This document shows, one piece after another, positions 7,247-17,287 of a DNA stretch of 49,076 nt. The notes below the pieces were generated by a model that saw nothing but the letters and a program-made list of their open reading frames with translations, ran no database searches and was not told the DNA's origin. This DNA is from Deltaproteobacteria bacterium. GTDB lineage: Bacteria > Bdellovibrionota_C > UBA2361 > OMII01. The DNA lies in NCBI GenBank assembly GCA_947491545.1, contig CANLJX010000007.1:1-49076 (forward strand), given 5' to 3'. Position 1 is the stretch's first letter. Each line of letters begins with the position of its first letter. The position numbers were made by a program, and so were the translations under genes.

Positions 7247-8632
7247 ATGAAAACAAGAAACAGAAAACACCCTGCGGGTGCGGGGAGCTGGTTGGCAGCT
7301 TGTGCTGTGCCTCTAGGGATCGGCCTTTGCTCGGTGCAGGCGGCGCTCGCCATCACACCACCCGATATGACGGTTTGTAACGGTGCCATCTGCGAAGACT
7401 TGCCGAAAAACAGCTGTAGCGATGCCGGCTTTGCGATATCGCTCAAGAGCTACACCCCGGCTACGGTGTCCAGCAACGGGTCTGCGAGCTACGTGTACGA
7501 GATCTGCAGCCCGCAGGCTGGTACGTGCTCAAGCACTGTCAGGCCAGGGGAGCCGTGCTTGGACAACAACTTCTGTCGGACCAAGGGCCAAGCGAGCGAC
7601 CCGGCTGCCTACTGCAGCCGCGAATGCAGCGCAAATGGCTTTCGGGGATTAAGCCATTTCGACGTCACTTTCCCAAACCTCGCGACCAGCGCGTGCGTCA
7701 CGAGCAACACGGCTGTGACTGGCAGCTGTTCCGCTGTCGACAAGAACAACGATGGGGTATTCCCAGCCGTCGGGGATTTTGTGCTTGGAGACAGTAGCTG
7801 CTTTTCCAGCGGCTCGAGCGGGTTCGTTGCCAAGTGCGACAACACCTCTCTTGAACCGGGCGACTGCATTGAGTTAACCCTCAACATCGCAGGTGAAACT
7901 ACAGGGCTCGGTCTTGGTGCTGCAGTTGTTGTCGACAAGGAGGCCACTACCTGCACGTCGAGCTGTCTTGCAGGCCCGTCGTGCGATCGGTGTGATGACC
8001 CACCGGAGAGCAACCACTGCCTCACCAGAACCCTAGGCTTCTGGGGGACCCATCCGTGGATCACGAACAACTTTGCAACTGCCAGCTCTCCTGTCTCCGT
8101 GTGCAGCAAGGTGCTCGATTGCCACGGCCTGGACGACGGCAAGTCCAACCCGGCTTGTCTCGCGGGCTCCTGCGACTCAGTCGTGGAAGCGCTCGGGTCC
8201 AATGCGGGGCTAGAGCTTTCGACTAACCAGCCGTATGTCGTAATGGTTAAGCAGCTCGCGGCTGCGAAGCTGAACCTGGCTGCTACAACGGCACTTGCGC
8301 CTGCCGGAAGCAGCGTGTGCACCGACTGGAGCTACGGCGACAAGCCTATCCGAGATTGGCTAACGCTCTGCGAAGGGCTTTGTGGCGCGACCAAGGCAAC
8401 CATCTCCGGGAGCGGATGCATCGAGGCTTTGGACGCCTTCAACAACTCGCAGGACTCGGGCTTCGACCAGACGCCGGCTCTCTTCGAGCAGCCCGGCATC
8501 GATGATCACGGGGCAGCGTCCGGCGCAGACTCAAGTCAGTTTGCGCTTGCGCAGGGCAAGACCAAGCCTCCTGGCAAGCTCGTAATTGGGAAGTACCCAA
8601 CTGGAGGAACTGACTGTCGGAACCTTCCGTAA
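7247..8632 (+). CDS. Secreted Cys-rich protein of unknown function
   Basis: 461 aa. A basic N-terminus, a hydrophobic core and an AxA-type site (QAALA, about residue 35) form a clear Sec signal peptide; GGGAGAAGCGT precedes the ATG. The mature protein has about 28 cysteines, an even number compatible with many disulfides, so it probably lies in the periplasm, on the surface or outside. Residues about 40-240 look like a beta-rich domain with Asp/Asn loops (VDKNNDGVFPAVGDF), possibly calcium-binding. Near 260 there is a CLTRTLGFWGTHPW motif resembling the T-x-G-[FY]-W-x-x-H-P motif in several bacterial surface proteins, then a mostly helical C-terminal half. The large antisense ORF 7609-8322 is a shadow. 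I do not recognise a named family. Confidence 0.8.
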   Translation: MKTRNRKHPAGAGSWLAACAVPLGIGLCSVQAALAITPPDMTVCNGAICEDLPKNSCSDAGFAISLKSYTPATVSSNGSASYVYEICSPQAGTCSSTVRPGEPCLDNNFCRTKGQASDPAAYCSRECSANGFRGLSHFDVTFPNLATSACVTSNTAVTGSCSAVDKNNDGVFPAVGDFVLGDSSCFSSGSSGFVAKCDNTSLEPGDCIELTLNIAGETTGLGLGAAVVVDKEATTCTSSCLAGPSCDRCDDPPESNHCLTRTLGFWGTHPWITNNFATASSPVSVCSKVLDCHGLDDGKSNPACLAGSCDSVVEALGSNAGLELSTNQPYVVMVKQLAAAKLNLAATTALAPAGSSVCTDWSYGDKPIRDWLTLCEGLCGATKATISGSGCIEALDAFNNSQDSGFDQTPALFEQPGIDDHGAASGADSSQFALAQGKTKPPGKLVIGKYPTGGTDCRNLP

Positions 8633-8670
8633 CAAAAGGCGCCCCGCCCCTTGTTTCGGATTGGGGCGCC
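8631..8670 (-). terminator. Intrinsic terminator of the sigma-54-type regulator gene
   Basis: GGCGCCCC (8638-8645) pairs perfectly with GGGGCGCC (8663-8670). Read on the minus strand the hairpin is followed by TTTTGTT, 27 nt past the regulator's stop. On the plus strand it follows the secreted-protein stop by 5 nt but has only a weak T-tract, so it may partly serve both convergent genes. Confidence 0.75.
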
Positions 8671-8696
8671 GCCTTGCCTGGGTCGGCGCACGGGAA

Positions 8697-10100
8697 TCAG
8701 TTCTCGTGCTTCGGGCCAGGCCGCAGCAGCTCGCCTTTTTCGCTGATGGAGAGCTTGTCCATCTTATACTTGAGCATACGGCGGCTGATTCCCAGCAGCT
8801 CAGCAGCGCGGGTTTGCACGAAGTTGGCGCGCTTCAGGGCGCGCACAATAATTTCGGTCTCGAAGAGCCGCTCGGCATCCTCGTAGGCTAGACCACTCGC
8901 AAGCGCCGCGGCCGGGTCGCCGGCGCCTGCTGTGCTGTGCCCATGGAAACGCGCGGGGAGGTGTGGCAGCTCCACGGTGTCTGAAGGACAGAGCGCCATG
9001 AGGCTCTCGACCACGTTCTCAAGCTCGCGCACGTTGCCAGGCCAGCCGTGCCCGAGGAATCGATTTTTGACATCTTCAGAGAAGCTGAGGGCCCTCCCTC
9101 CGTAACGATTCTGCAGCGCGCGATTGAAGTGCTCCGCAAGGTGCATGATGTCCTCATCCCGATCCCGCAGCGATGGCAGCGGTATGTTGATGACATTAAT
9201 TCGGTAGAAGAGGTCTTGGCGAAAAGCCTTGGCCCGGACCAGCTCTTCCAGGTTTCTGTTCGTGGCGGTAACAACGCGCACGTTGACACGAATAGGCTTC
9301 GAGCGTCCGACTCTGTAGAACTCCTGCTCTTGCAGGAAGCGCAGCAGCTTCACCTGCACGGCGAGCGATAGCTCGCCGATCTCGTCGAGGAAGAGTGTTC
9401 CCCCATCGGCGACTTCAAATTGCCCTAGCCGCCGCTCGACTGCGTGCGTGAAAGCGCCCTTCTCGTGCCCGAACAGCTCGGATTCAATCAGGCTCTCTGG
9501 AAACGCAGCACAGTTGAGCGCGACAAAGGGCGCATGCTTGCGGGCGCTGCGCTCGTGCAGTTCCCGCGCCACGAGCTCCTTGCCAGTGCCAGACTCCCCG
9601 GTGATGAGGACTGTCGTGTCACGGCCAGCAACTTGTTCAACCATGGCGAAGACTCCAGCCATCGCCGATGACTTTCCGACCAGGGCGCCGAAGTCTCCGC
9701 TACCCTTCGTCCTGCCCTGCGCTGCGGCTGCTCCTGACTCAAGCAGCGTTTGCACAACACGCTGAAGCTCTGAGAGATCAAACGGCTTGTTTAGGAAATC
9801 ATCGGCTCCGGCCTTGATCGCCTGCACTGCGGTGCGCACGCCAAGCCCCCCAGTGAGCATAACGATCGGCACCCCTTGGGAGCGCTCCTTGAGCCGCCGC
9901 ATGACCTCCATGCCGTCTATCTTTGGGAGTGTCATGTCGAGCAGGATCAAGTCCGGGCTCTCTTTCTCTGCAACGCCGAGTGCCTCTTCACCGTCGCGAG
10001 CTGTGCTAACATCGAAGCGCTGCTGCAAGAGGAGCTTGAGTGAACTTAGGATCGAGGGCTCATCATCAACGATCAGGATTTTTCGTCGCTGCTCTTCCAT
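8697..10100 (-). CDS. Sigma-54-type (NtrC-family) response regulator with GAFTHA loop
   Basis: 467 aa. Residues 1-125 are a receiver (DDE acidic pocket, phospho-acceptor Asp in LLLDMTLP, Lys in NKPF). Residues about 140-380 are the AAA+ domain with Walker A GESGTGKE, Walker B LFLDEIGEL and the R-finger region. The C-terminus is a Fis-type helix-turn-helix (TRAAELLGISRRMLKYKM). The sigma-54 contact loop reads GAFTHA rather than GAFTGA. The start ATG has AAGGGGGG just upstream. No partner histidine kinase is adjacent; the gene is alone between the secreted protein and the GDP-rhamnose genes, so its target is unknown. Phosphorylation would drive hexamer assembly and open-complex formation if the variant loop still works. 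Confidence 0.92.
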   Translation of the reverse strand: MEEQRRKILIVDDEPSILSSLKLLLQQRFDVSTARDGEEALGVAEKESPDLILLDMTLPKIDGMEVMRRLKERSQGVPIVMLTGGLGVRTAVQAIKAGADDFLNKPFDLSELQRVVQTLLESGAAAAQGRTKGSGDFGALVGKSSAMAGVFAMVEQVAGRDTTVLITGESGTGKELVARELHERSARKHAPFVALNCAAFPESLIESELFGHEKGAFTHAVERRLGQFEVADGGTLFLDEIGELSLAVQVKLLRFLQEQEFYRVGRSKPIRVNVRVVTATNRNLEELVRAKAFRQDLFYRINVINIPLPSLRDRDEDIMHLAEHFNRALQNRYGGRALSFSEDVKNRFLGHGWPGNVRELENVVESLMALCPSDTVELPHLPARFHGHSTAGAGDPAAALASGLAYEDAERLFETEIIVRALKRANFVQTRAAELLGISRRMLKYKMDKLSISEKGELLRPGPKHEN

Positions 10101-10376
10101 GCCCCCCTTCTGAGAAAACCTCGTTGCGCGGAAGAAGCAACATCCGCGCCTACGTGTGTGCCACTCGATCTAGGATGCCAGCCAGCTGCAACGCGGCGCG
10201 ATCGTGCAGGAAACTTTACCATCGGTAATATCAGCGGGTTACGGCGCTACAAGGGATGGTCAAAACGATTATTTGGGCGCGGTTCCCTCATACGCCCGAA
10301 ATACAGAGCACAGCGGCTAGTGCTTGCTTGCGTGCGCTAGGACTGATTGGGCCAATCGTTGACCTGAAAGGAATCG

Positions 10377-11309
10377 CTACTTCGACTCTACGTCGTGCCA
10401 ATGTCGGTAGATATCTTCAAGCGAGCGCTCGAATGAAATCGAGGGCTTCCATCCGACCGCCGATTCAGCCTTCGCAAAGCTCGTGAAGAGCTCCGGAACT
10501 TCCGGTCCACGCATGCGGGCGGGGTCCTGCTCCACCTTGACGCTCACGCCGGACACTCGAATGAGGGTGTCGAGCAACGACTGGATCGGCCGTGGGACAC
10601 CAGACCCGAGGTTGAATACCCCGTCCGGCCCTTGAGCCAGGAGCCGGTACGCCCGCACGATGTCTCGCACGTCCGAGAAGTCACGCCGCGCCTCAAGGTT
10701 CCCGACCCGCATCACGGCCGGCGCTTTCCCGAGCGCTATGCGGGCAAGCTGCTGAGCGAAGCTGCTGGCCACGAACCGTGGGTCCTGGCCAGGTCCGATG
10801 TGGTTGAAGGGACGCACGATCGTGCACTTAAGCGCTCCCTGACGCACGTACCGCTCTGCAAGCAGCTCCGCCATGCGCTTGCTGAGGCTGTAGTTGTTAG
10901 CAGGCCGGAGCGGGGTGCTCTCGCGAATCGGCAGGTCGTCAGGCTTGACCTGCCCGTAGACTTCAGCCGAGCTGACAAACACCACCTTCGTCTCTTTCGA
11001 GAAGAGGTGTGCTTGGCGCAGCACATTATTTGTTCCGCCAACGTTGACGAGCAGCGTCTTGTCGAAGTTTTGCTCGGCTTCGGGGACAAACGAGATCCCT
11101 GCCAGGTGGTAGACAACCTCGGGCCGAGAGCGCTGTATCAGCTCGGCAGCCGAGCCAGCATCAGTGATATCCACCGAGAACGTTGTGTCCGGGAGTTGCG
11201 GTATCGGCTCTTTCAGGGTGCCGGCGAATACCTGGTCACCCTGCTCAAGCAGGTGCTCTACGAGGTACTTGCCGACGAACCCGGCTGCTCCGATGACGAG
11301 CGCGCGCAT
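10377..11309 (-). CDS. rmd: GDP-6-deoxy-D-mannose reductase
   Basis: 310 aa, short-chain dehydrogenase of the extended type: GAAGFVGKYL nucleotide motif at residue 7, SSAEVYG, and the catalytic YSLSK (Y-x-x-x-K). It reduces GDP-4-keto-6-deoxy-D-mannose to GDP-D-rhamnose. The Rmd assignment, rather than a C4-epimerase or GDP-fucose synthase, rests on RPFNHIGPGQ and EARRDFSDVRDIVRAY, and on the Gmd immediately upstream (18-nt gap). With manC it supplies GDP-D-rhamnose for O-antigen or exopolysaccharide. It is the last gene of the minus-strand run; a 276-nt gap with no obvious element separates it from the regulator gene. Confidence 0.88.
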   Translation of the reverse strand: MRALVIGAAGFVGKYLVEHLLEQGDQVFAGTLKEPIPQLPDTTFSVDITDAGSAAELIQRSRPEVVYHLAGISFVPEAEQNFDKTLLVNVGGTNNVLRQAHLFSKETKVVFVSSAEVYGQVKPDDLPIRESTPLRPANNYSLSKRMAELLAERYVRQGALKCTIVRPFNHIGPGQDPRFVASSFAQQLARIALGKAPAVMRVGNLEARRDFSDVRDIVRAYRLLAQGPDGVFNLGSGVPRPIQSLLDTLIRVSGVSVKVEQDPARMRGPEVPELFTSFAKAESAVGWKPSISFERSLEDIYRHWHDVESK

Positions 11310-11327
11310 GAGCCTCAGCGCCTGGTT

Positions 11328-12347
<1,020 letters not shown>

Positions 12348-13436
12348 CTAGACAAGGTCTGAGCGGCCGCGCTTTTTAAGCTCTTCGACCACCTTACGGA
12401 CCTCCTGGACATGCTCGTGAGACACAACGAGCAGCGCGTCGCCAGAATCAATGACGATGACATCCTTGAGCCCTACGGCAGCCACGACGCGACCGGCCGT
12501 TCTTATAACACAACCACTACTGTCGATCACGACAGCGTCCCCTTTTACGAGGTTGCCGTCCGAGTCGCGCTGAAAGCTCTCGGCCCACTGGTCCCAGGAG
12601 CCCACGTCGTTCCAGCCGAACTCCTCCGCATGCACCACAACACAGTTCTTTGCATGCTCTAACACGCCGAAATCAATAGAAATTGACTCAAACCCTGAGA
12701 ACAGCTCGTGGATCCGAGGCGCTGCCGCCTTGGCGCCCCCCTTCTCAAGGAGCCCCCGAATCTCGTCAAGTCCTTCAGCCATCTGTGGCAGGTGCTTGCG
12801 GAAGGAGTCGAGGATAACGCTAGCCCTCCAAGCGAACATGCCCGAGTTCCAACAGTACCCCCCCTGCTCCAGGTACTTCTGGGCCCGCTCCAAGCTAGGC
12901 TTCTCAAAGAAGCGCTCCACCTGGAAGCTCTGGCCACCAACTGCCTTCCCTTTCTTAATGTAGCCGTAGCCGGTATGAGGCCGCGTCGGCGGAATGCCGA
13001 TCGTGACCAGCACGTCCGACTCGCGCGCGCGATCAACAGCCTCCTGCAGTGCAGTGCGCAGCAGCTTATCATCCTTGATTGCATGGTCGGCGGGCAAAAC
13101 GATAAGCACCGGATCGTTCCCTGGCTTCTCTGCCATCGCGTATGCCGCAGCCAGCCCGATGCAGGCTGCGGTGTTTCGCGCCATCGGCTCACAGATCACG
13201 GTCGCTGAAGGCACGTGCTGCGTGATCAGCGGCTCAAGGTTTGGGTTCGCCACAACCCGAACATTTTCCTCTCCAACGAGCGGCACAATTCGACGGGCGG
13301 TTGCCTGAATCAAGCTTTCGCCAGAGTCCCCAAGCGAGAGGAACTGCTTCGGAAGCACCGAACGGCTCAGCGGCCAAAAACGGCTCCCCTGCCCACCTGC
13401 TAAGATAATTGCTCGAACATCACTTGGGTTAGCCAC
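12348..13436 (-). CDS. manC: Mannose-1-phosphate guanylyltransferase
   Basis: 362 aa. The nucleotidyltransferase signature is clear (ILAGGQGSRFWPLSR, then PKQF, then VLPADHAIKD and YGYIKKG, and the FFEKP metal and sugar region). It makes GDP-mannose from GTP and mannose-1-phosphate. The C-terminal phosphomannose-isomerase domain of bifunctional ManC/AlgA enzymes is absent; the protein ends after a short left-handed-helix-like tail, so mannose-6-phosphate must come from a separate isomerase. Start is GTG at 13436 with GGAGG 8 nt upstream. It directly precedes gmd. Confidence 0.92.
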   Translation of the reverse strand: MANPSDVRAIILAGGQGSRFWPLSRSVLPKQFLSLGDSGESLIQATARRIVPLVGEENVRVVANPNLEPLITQHVPSATVICEPMARNTAACIGLAAAYAMAEKPGNDPVLIVLPADHAIKDDKLLRTALQEAVDRARESDVLVTIGIPPTRPHTGYGYIKKGKAVGGQSFQVERFFEKPSLERAQKYLEQGGYCWNSGMFAWRASVILDSFRKHLPQMAEGLDEIRGLLEKGGAKAAAPRIHELFSGFESISIDFGVLEHAKNCVVVHAEEFGWNDVGSWDQWAESFQRDSDGNLVKGDAVVIDSSGCVIRTAGRVVAAVGLKDVIVIDSGDALLVVSHEHVQEVRKVVEELKKRGRSDLV

Positions 13437-13452
13437 TACGTTTCCTCCTTCT

Positions 13453-13484
13453 CCCCCGGCTTGCTCATCCGCCGCTGCCGGGGG
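13453..13484. repeat. GC-rich inverted repeat in the rmlD-manC gap
   Basis: CCCCCGGC (13453-13460) pairs perfectly with GCCGGGGG (13477-13484), loop 16 nt. No T-run follows on either strand, so it is not an intrinsic terminator. In the minus-strand mRNA the hairpin ends 4 nt before the GGAGG of manC, where it could affect mRNA stability or translation. Confidence 0.5.
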
Positions 13485-13499
13485 CTCTCGAATCGTCCT

Positions 13500-14396
13500 T
13501 TACTTCTCTTGCTGCGACTCTTCCTGCTCAAGAACCCCGATCTCAGCGAGGTAAGAAGCCAGGCCCTCTTGCCACGAGATCGGCGGGCGGCCGAGCAGCG
13601 ACGATATAAGGCTCGTGTCAAACGCAGAGAATGTCGGGCGCTTCGCTGGGCGATTTAGCTCAGCGGCAGTTGTCCTCTCTAGGGTCGCTAACGGCTGCCC
13701 CTTGAAGGATGGCCGCGCCAGTCGCTGTATCTCAGACGCGAAATCGAACCATGACACCATTCCGCTGCATGAGGCATGCACAACTCCACCCACCGGCATG
13801 CGAACGAAATCGAGGATCGCCTCGGCTAGCCAGCCAGCCCAGGTCGGTGAGACCCACTGGTCATCAACTATCTTGAGGCTCGACCGCTCCGGGAATAGCC
13901 GCAGCATGCTTTGGACAAAGTTTACCCCCTTCTGCCCGAAGAGCGCTTGCGTGCGGAGCACAAGGGCTCTGTCATCAAGCGTCTCAAGCACGCGCTGCTC
14001 GCCCTCAAGCTTCGATTTGCCGTACACGCCAAGCGGATTAGTCGGATCTCCCTCGCGCAGCTCGCGCCCGAGGCTGCCATCAAAGACGTAGTCTGTGGAG
14101 ATGTGAATCATGCGGCACCCAGCCGCCCGGCAGGCCTCGGCTACGTAACCTGCCGCATCACGGTTTATGCGGAAGGCCGCCTCTCTCTCGTGCTCGGCTT
14201 TGTCGACGGCTGTATAGGCAGCTGAGTTTACGACCACTTCGGGATTGATGGCTGCGACGCACTTACGGACCTGCTCGCGCTCTGAGATGTCGACTTCAGC
14301 AGTGACTGGCGACACAACTTCGAACTCAAGATCGCGCGCGCGCTTCTTGACTTCAAAACCTAGCTGTCCACTTCCTCCGAAGAGAAGAATTCTCAC
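13500..14396 (-). CDS. rmlD: dTDP-4-dehydrorhamnose reductase (RmlD family)
   Basis: 298 aa. GGSGQLGFEV NADPH motif at residue 8, NSAAYTAVDKAE, ISTDYVFDG and YGKSKLEGE (catalytic Y-x-x-x-K) are the RmlD signature set. The family performs the last step of dTDP-L-rhamnose synthesis. rmlA, rmlB and rmlC are not in this window, so either they lie elsewhere or this reductase acts on another nucleotide sugar. GTG start at 14396 with GGAGG 8 nt upstream. It sits between lptD and manC on the same strand (44 and 63 nt gaps), consistent with an envelope-polysaccharide operon. Confidence 0.88.
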   Translation of the reverse strand: MRILLFGGSGQLGFEVKKRARDLEFEVVSPVTAEVDISEREQVRKCVAAINPEVVVNSAAYTAVDKAEHEREAAFRINRDAAGYVAEACRAAGCRMIHISTDYVFDGSLGRELREGDPTNPLGVYGKSKLEGEQRVLETLDDRALVLRTQALFGQKGVNFVQSMLRLFPERSSLKIVDDQWVSPTWAGWLAEAILDFVRMPVGGVVHASCSGMVSWFDFASEIQRLARPSFKGQPLATLERTTAAELNRPAKRPTFSAFDTSLISSLLGRPPISWQEGLASYLAEIGVLEQEESQQEK

Positions 14397-14440
14397 CTAC
14401 TGCCTCCGACTGAGCGCACCCAACAGCCTAACGAAAAGGG

Positions 14441-17017
14441 CTAGTACTGCGTCATGCCGCCGCCCTGTGAGATACCCCCTAACCCTCCAAAAGTAAAGGA
14501 AAAGAGGATCTGCTTATTGTCTGGATTGAAGGTCTGTCCGAGCCCTAAATCAGCCGACCAGCACTTACACGCATTGATGAAGCGGAAGAGGCCCCGACTC
14601 TCAAGCCACTCGGAGGCATCGGCATCGTACCGACCGTACAGCCCTGCTTTGAGCTGTTCGAAGATCTTGGTCTCGGCGTTCATCTCAATCTGGTTAATAG
14701 ACTGGTCGATGAAGGTGTAGCGCGCCCGGAGAGCATCATCGCGATCGTCTCGTATTCCGATGGAGTATGAGAAGCTGGAGAAATCGCCTTCCTGCGCTTT
14801 GTAGTTCGCCTCAAACCCTGTCGAGAAGTAGTACGATGGAGAGAGGCTCAAAGCCGCGTTGATGTCAGAGAATGCATCGAGGCTTGGATCGTCATTCTGC
14901 TGGTCAACTAGCGAGTCGTACGTCTGTCTCATCGAGAACTGTCCGAGCTGCCGGACCGTGCCATCGCGCGCATCCATGTACGCCGGAGGAGCAACCACCA
15001 TGTTTCTGCCGAACGCGAGTAGCGAGTCGGAGAGGTCGTACATCGGAAGGGTATCCGCCGACGGCGCTAGCTCCTCCACGTCTCTCACGCGCTCAATAGG
15101 CTCGACTACCTTGCCGTACAGTCGGGTGGTGAATCCGTACGAGAAGAGGCTACGCTCACGGAATCGGTCGAGCTCGTCGTAGAGAGGATTGTTGTTCTGG
15201 TCGACACTCGGGATGTAGGTGTAGCCGAGCGTCGGCTCAATGGTGTGCTTGAGCCGAACAAGCTCTGTCCCTTCGTTCTTGGCTCCAAGCCCTACCGCAC
15301 GAGAGAACCAGTTGTCGCGCTCAAGCGAGAATACCCGCTCAACCCCTGTCGTCATGTTGTAGCTCAAGATCGGAAGAGTTCTGCTCATGCTGCTGTCTAA
15401 GAGCTGCTCCTCGTCTGAGCCTCCGCCGTTGTCGCTTGAGCTGTCGGCTGCCGGGGTGGGAGTTACGGTCGGCGGAATTACCCGATCATTCATCGAGTAC
15501 TCAGTCTGGTGCAGCTGTGCGGAGAAGGCTCCACGGAAGTAATTCTTCACGTGAAACGGCACCGAGACCTGAGGAGCTATGTCAACACGGGAGCCATCGT
15601 AATACTGCTCGCGGTAAAACTCCGTGCCGACCGCATTGAGCCCTGCCACGAGCTTCAGGCCGTAGGGGTTTGAGCCGAAGGGACGAAATGTCGAGCCCGT
15701 CCCAAGAGCCAGCTCCGGGAGGCGCTGAAATTGAATATCTTGAGGCGCCGTGAGGCTCTGAGTGTACTCCGAACGCAGCTCAGCACTCAGGAGCGAGAAA
15801 GGCTGGCCTCGCACGAGGGCCGACGACGCGAGGTACTGTGACTGCTGCGCACCGATCTGTGGCGCTGGAATCTCTCGAAGCAAGAGGTCGTCGCTCGTGT
15901 ATCGGGCGTCGATGATCGCCTCAACTGGGTTGCCATCAATTGGATCGGAGCGCCATCGCTGCTTGTAGAAGCCTGCAGTTCGGTTCTCGTCGATCGTGGT
16001 GTCAGACACCCCATCAAGGTCGAGTCCGCGCAGCTCTGGAACCCGCTGACCATCGACTGTCGTGAAGCGGAGCGACTCGTTCGAGTAGATAAAGCCAGCA
16101 TCAAGCCGGCTCTTCGCCGAGAATCGCTTCTCAAAATCGAGCTCTGCCCCAACACGCGAGTTGGTGGCCACGAACGGGCTAAGCGTTGCACCCGTTGAGT
16201 CATCCAGGTCAAAGAAGATCGGCTGGCGGTACAGCACTCCGTTTTGGTTGCTGTATCCCGCTTGCGGGGTGAGCAGGCCGGACGCACGCTCACGCTTGAC
16301 CGGCACTGCCAAGTACGGTGAGTAGAAGATCGGCATGCCTTCAAACCACATCGTTGGGTTGTATATGTGTGCATACCCCTCTTGCGTGATGTTGCACGAG
16401 CCGGCTTTGATCTCCCACGGTTTCGTGCCGTCTGGGCAGTGGCAGGAGGTCAGGTCTGTGTTTTGGAGCTGAAACTCAAACTCTGAAACCTTCAAGGCTT
16501 CATCGGAGTTGATGTTGAAGCCTCCTTCCTCGATGTCGAACTCAAGATCTTTGAACGTGCCTGTCTCGCTCGGAATGTTTACGTGACCAGCGCTTGCGGA
16601 GAGAACTCCCGCCGAGGTCGTCATCAGCACGTTGCCCGAGACGTCCCCCTCCTTTGTTTTCATGTTGAAGGTGCCCTCATCGGCCTGCACCTGAACTCCC
16701 CCCTCGGAGATCAAGATGCCGCCTTTGGCTACCATCTCGTCAGTGTCGCGATTGAACTCAATTGAGGGGGCCTGGAAGTCGAGCCCTTCGCTCGCCTTGG
16801 TGCCCGGCGAGAGAGACTTCTTAAGGTTGGTGTCCTGTTCTTTTCGAGCCTGCGCCGAGTCGCTGGAGAAAACCGCACTCCGATCCGGGGTAAGGGGCTG
16901 GGCCTCGGCCGGCCGCACACTAGCAACAACCACGAGCATGCCCAGAAAGACGAGAGAAAAACCGCTAGCTCGAGCTCCGAGACGGCCGAGAAATCGAATT
17001 TGGAGGGGGCTTCGCAT
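14441..17017 (-). CDS. lptD: LPS-assembly protein LptD
   Basis: 858 aa. A signal peptide (hydrophobic FSLVFLGMLVVVA, then AEA near residue 40) leads into a jellyroll OstA/LptA-like domain (about 80-190: VAKGGILISEGGVQVQADEG) and then a large beta-barrel with many alternating strands to the C-terminus. A Cys cluster (SCHCPDG, later SCN) sits at the jellyroll-barrel junction, where LptD typically has disulfides. It inserts LPS into the outer leaflet with LptE, which is not seen here. The track start 17023 is a TTG; ATG 17017 is 6 nt downstream. Neither has a clear Shine-Dalgarno. A terminator-like hairpin lies about 30 nt upstream. Confidence 0.93.
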   Translation of the reverse strand: MRSPLQIRFLGRLGARASGFSLVFLGMLVVVASVRPAEAQPLTPDRSAVFSSDSAQARKEQDTNLKKSLSPGTKASEGLDFQAPSIEFNRDTDEMVAKGGILISEGGVQVQADEGTFNMKTKEGDVSGNVLMTTSAGVLSASAGHVNIPSETGTFKDLEFDIEEGGFNINSDEALKVSEFEFQLQNTDLTSCHCPDGTKPWEIKAGSCNITQEGYAHIYNPTMWFEGMPIFYSPYLAVPVKRERASGLLTPQAGYSNQNGVLYRQPIFFDLDDSTGATLSPFVATNSRVGAELDFEKRFSAKSRLDAGFIYSNESLRFTTVDGQRVPELRGLDLDGVSDTTIDENRTAGFYKQRWRSDPIDGNPVEAIIDARYTSDDLLLREIPAPQIGAQQSQYLASSALVRGQPFSLLSAELRSEYTQSLTAPQDIQFQRLPELALGTGSTFRPFGSNPYGLKLVAGLNAVGTEFYREQYYDGSRVDIAPQVSVPFHVKNYFRGAFSAQLHQTEYSMNDRVIPPTVTPTPAADSSSDNGGGSDEEQLLDSSMSRTLPILSYNMTTGVERVFSLERDNWFSRAVGLGAKNEGTELVRLKHTIEPTLGYTYIPSVDQNNNPLYDELDRFRERSLFSYGFTTRLYGKVVEPIERVRDVEELAPSADTLPMYDLSDSLLAFGRNMVVAPPAYMDARDGTVRQLGQFSMRQTYDSLVDQQNDDPSLDAFSDINAALSLSPSYYFSTGFEANYKAQEGDFSSFSYSIGIRDDRDDALRARYTFIDQSINQIEMNAETKIFEQLKAGLYGRYDADASEWLESRGLFRFINACKCWSADLGLGQTFNPDNKQILFSFTFGGLGGISQGGGMTQY

Positions 17018-17046
17018 CAGCAACGGAAGTCTTCGGAAACTGTGAC

Positions 17047-17068
17047 AAAAGGGGGCGACTTTTCGCCC
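17047..17068 (-). terminator. Terminator-like hairpin in the lptD leader
   Basis: On the minus strand GGGCGA-AAAG-TCGCCC is followed by CCTTTTG. It lies 30-50 nt before the lptD start and about 220 nt after the accD stop. It could terminate accD transcripts or act as an attenuator in front of lptD. The stem is only 6 bp and the T-tract four. Confidence 0.45.
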
Positions 17069-17287
17069 ACGGCAGACTCTAGCCAGGCAGGGCTGATGGC
17101 GAAAGGGGCTACCTTTTTATGCGGGGCTGTCAGCTTGCTAGGACGGCTGATCGTTGTGCGGCATGCGTCGCACTCGTGGAGACCCGGGGGGCTCGAAGCG
17201 GGGATGATTTAGATTCATGCCGGTGCCGGAAAAGGCTCTCGCAGCGGAGCTACTGAGTATACGGGTTAGCTTGATCGGTCGGAGGAA

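Noticed and set aside
6925-7446. 173-aa minus-strand ORF in the stem-loop-rich gap
   Set aside because: Covers the signal-peptide coding start of the secreted protein and has no recognisable features or ribosome site.
7609-8322. Antisense ORF of 237 aa inside the secreted-protein gene
   Set aside because: The plus-strand frame has a signal peptide, ribosome site and even Cys pattern; the antisense frame is a GC-driven shadow.
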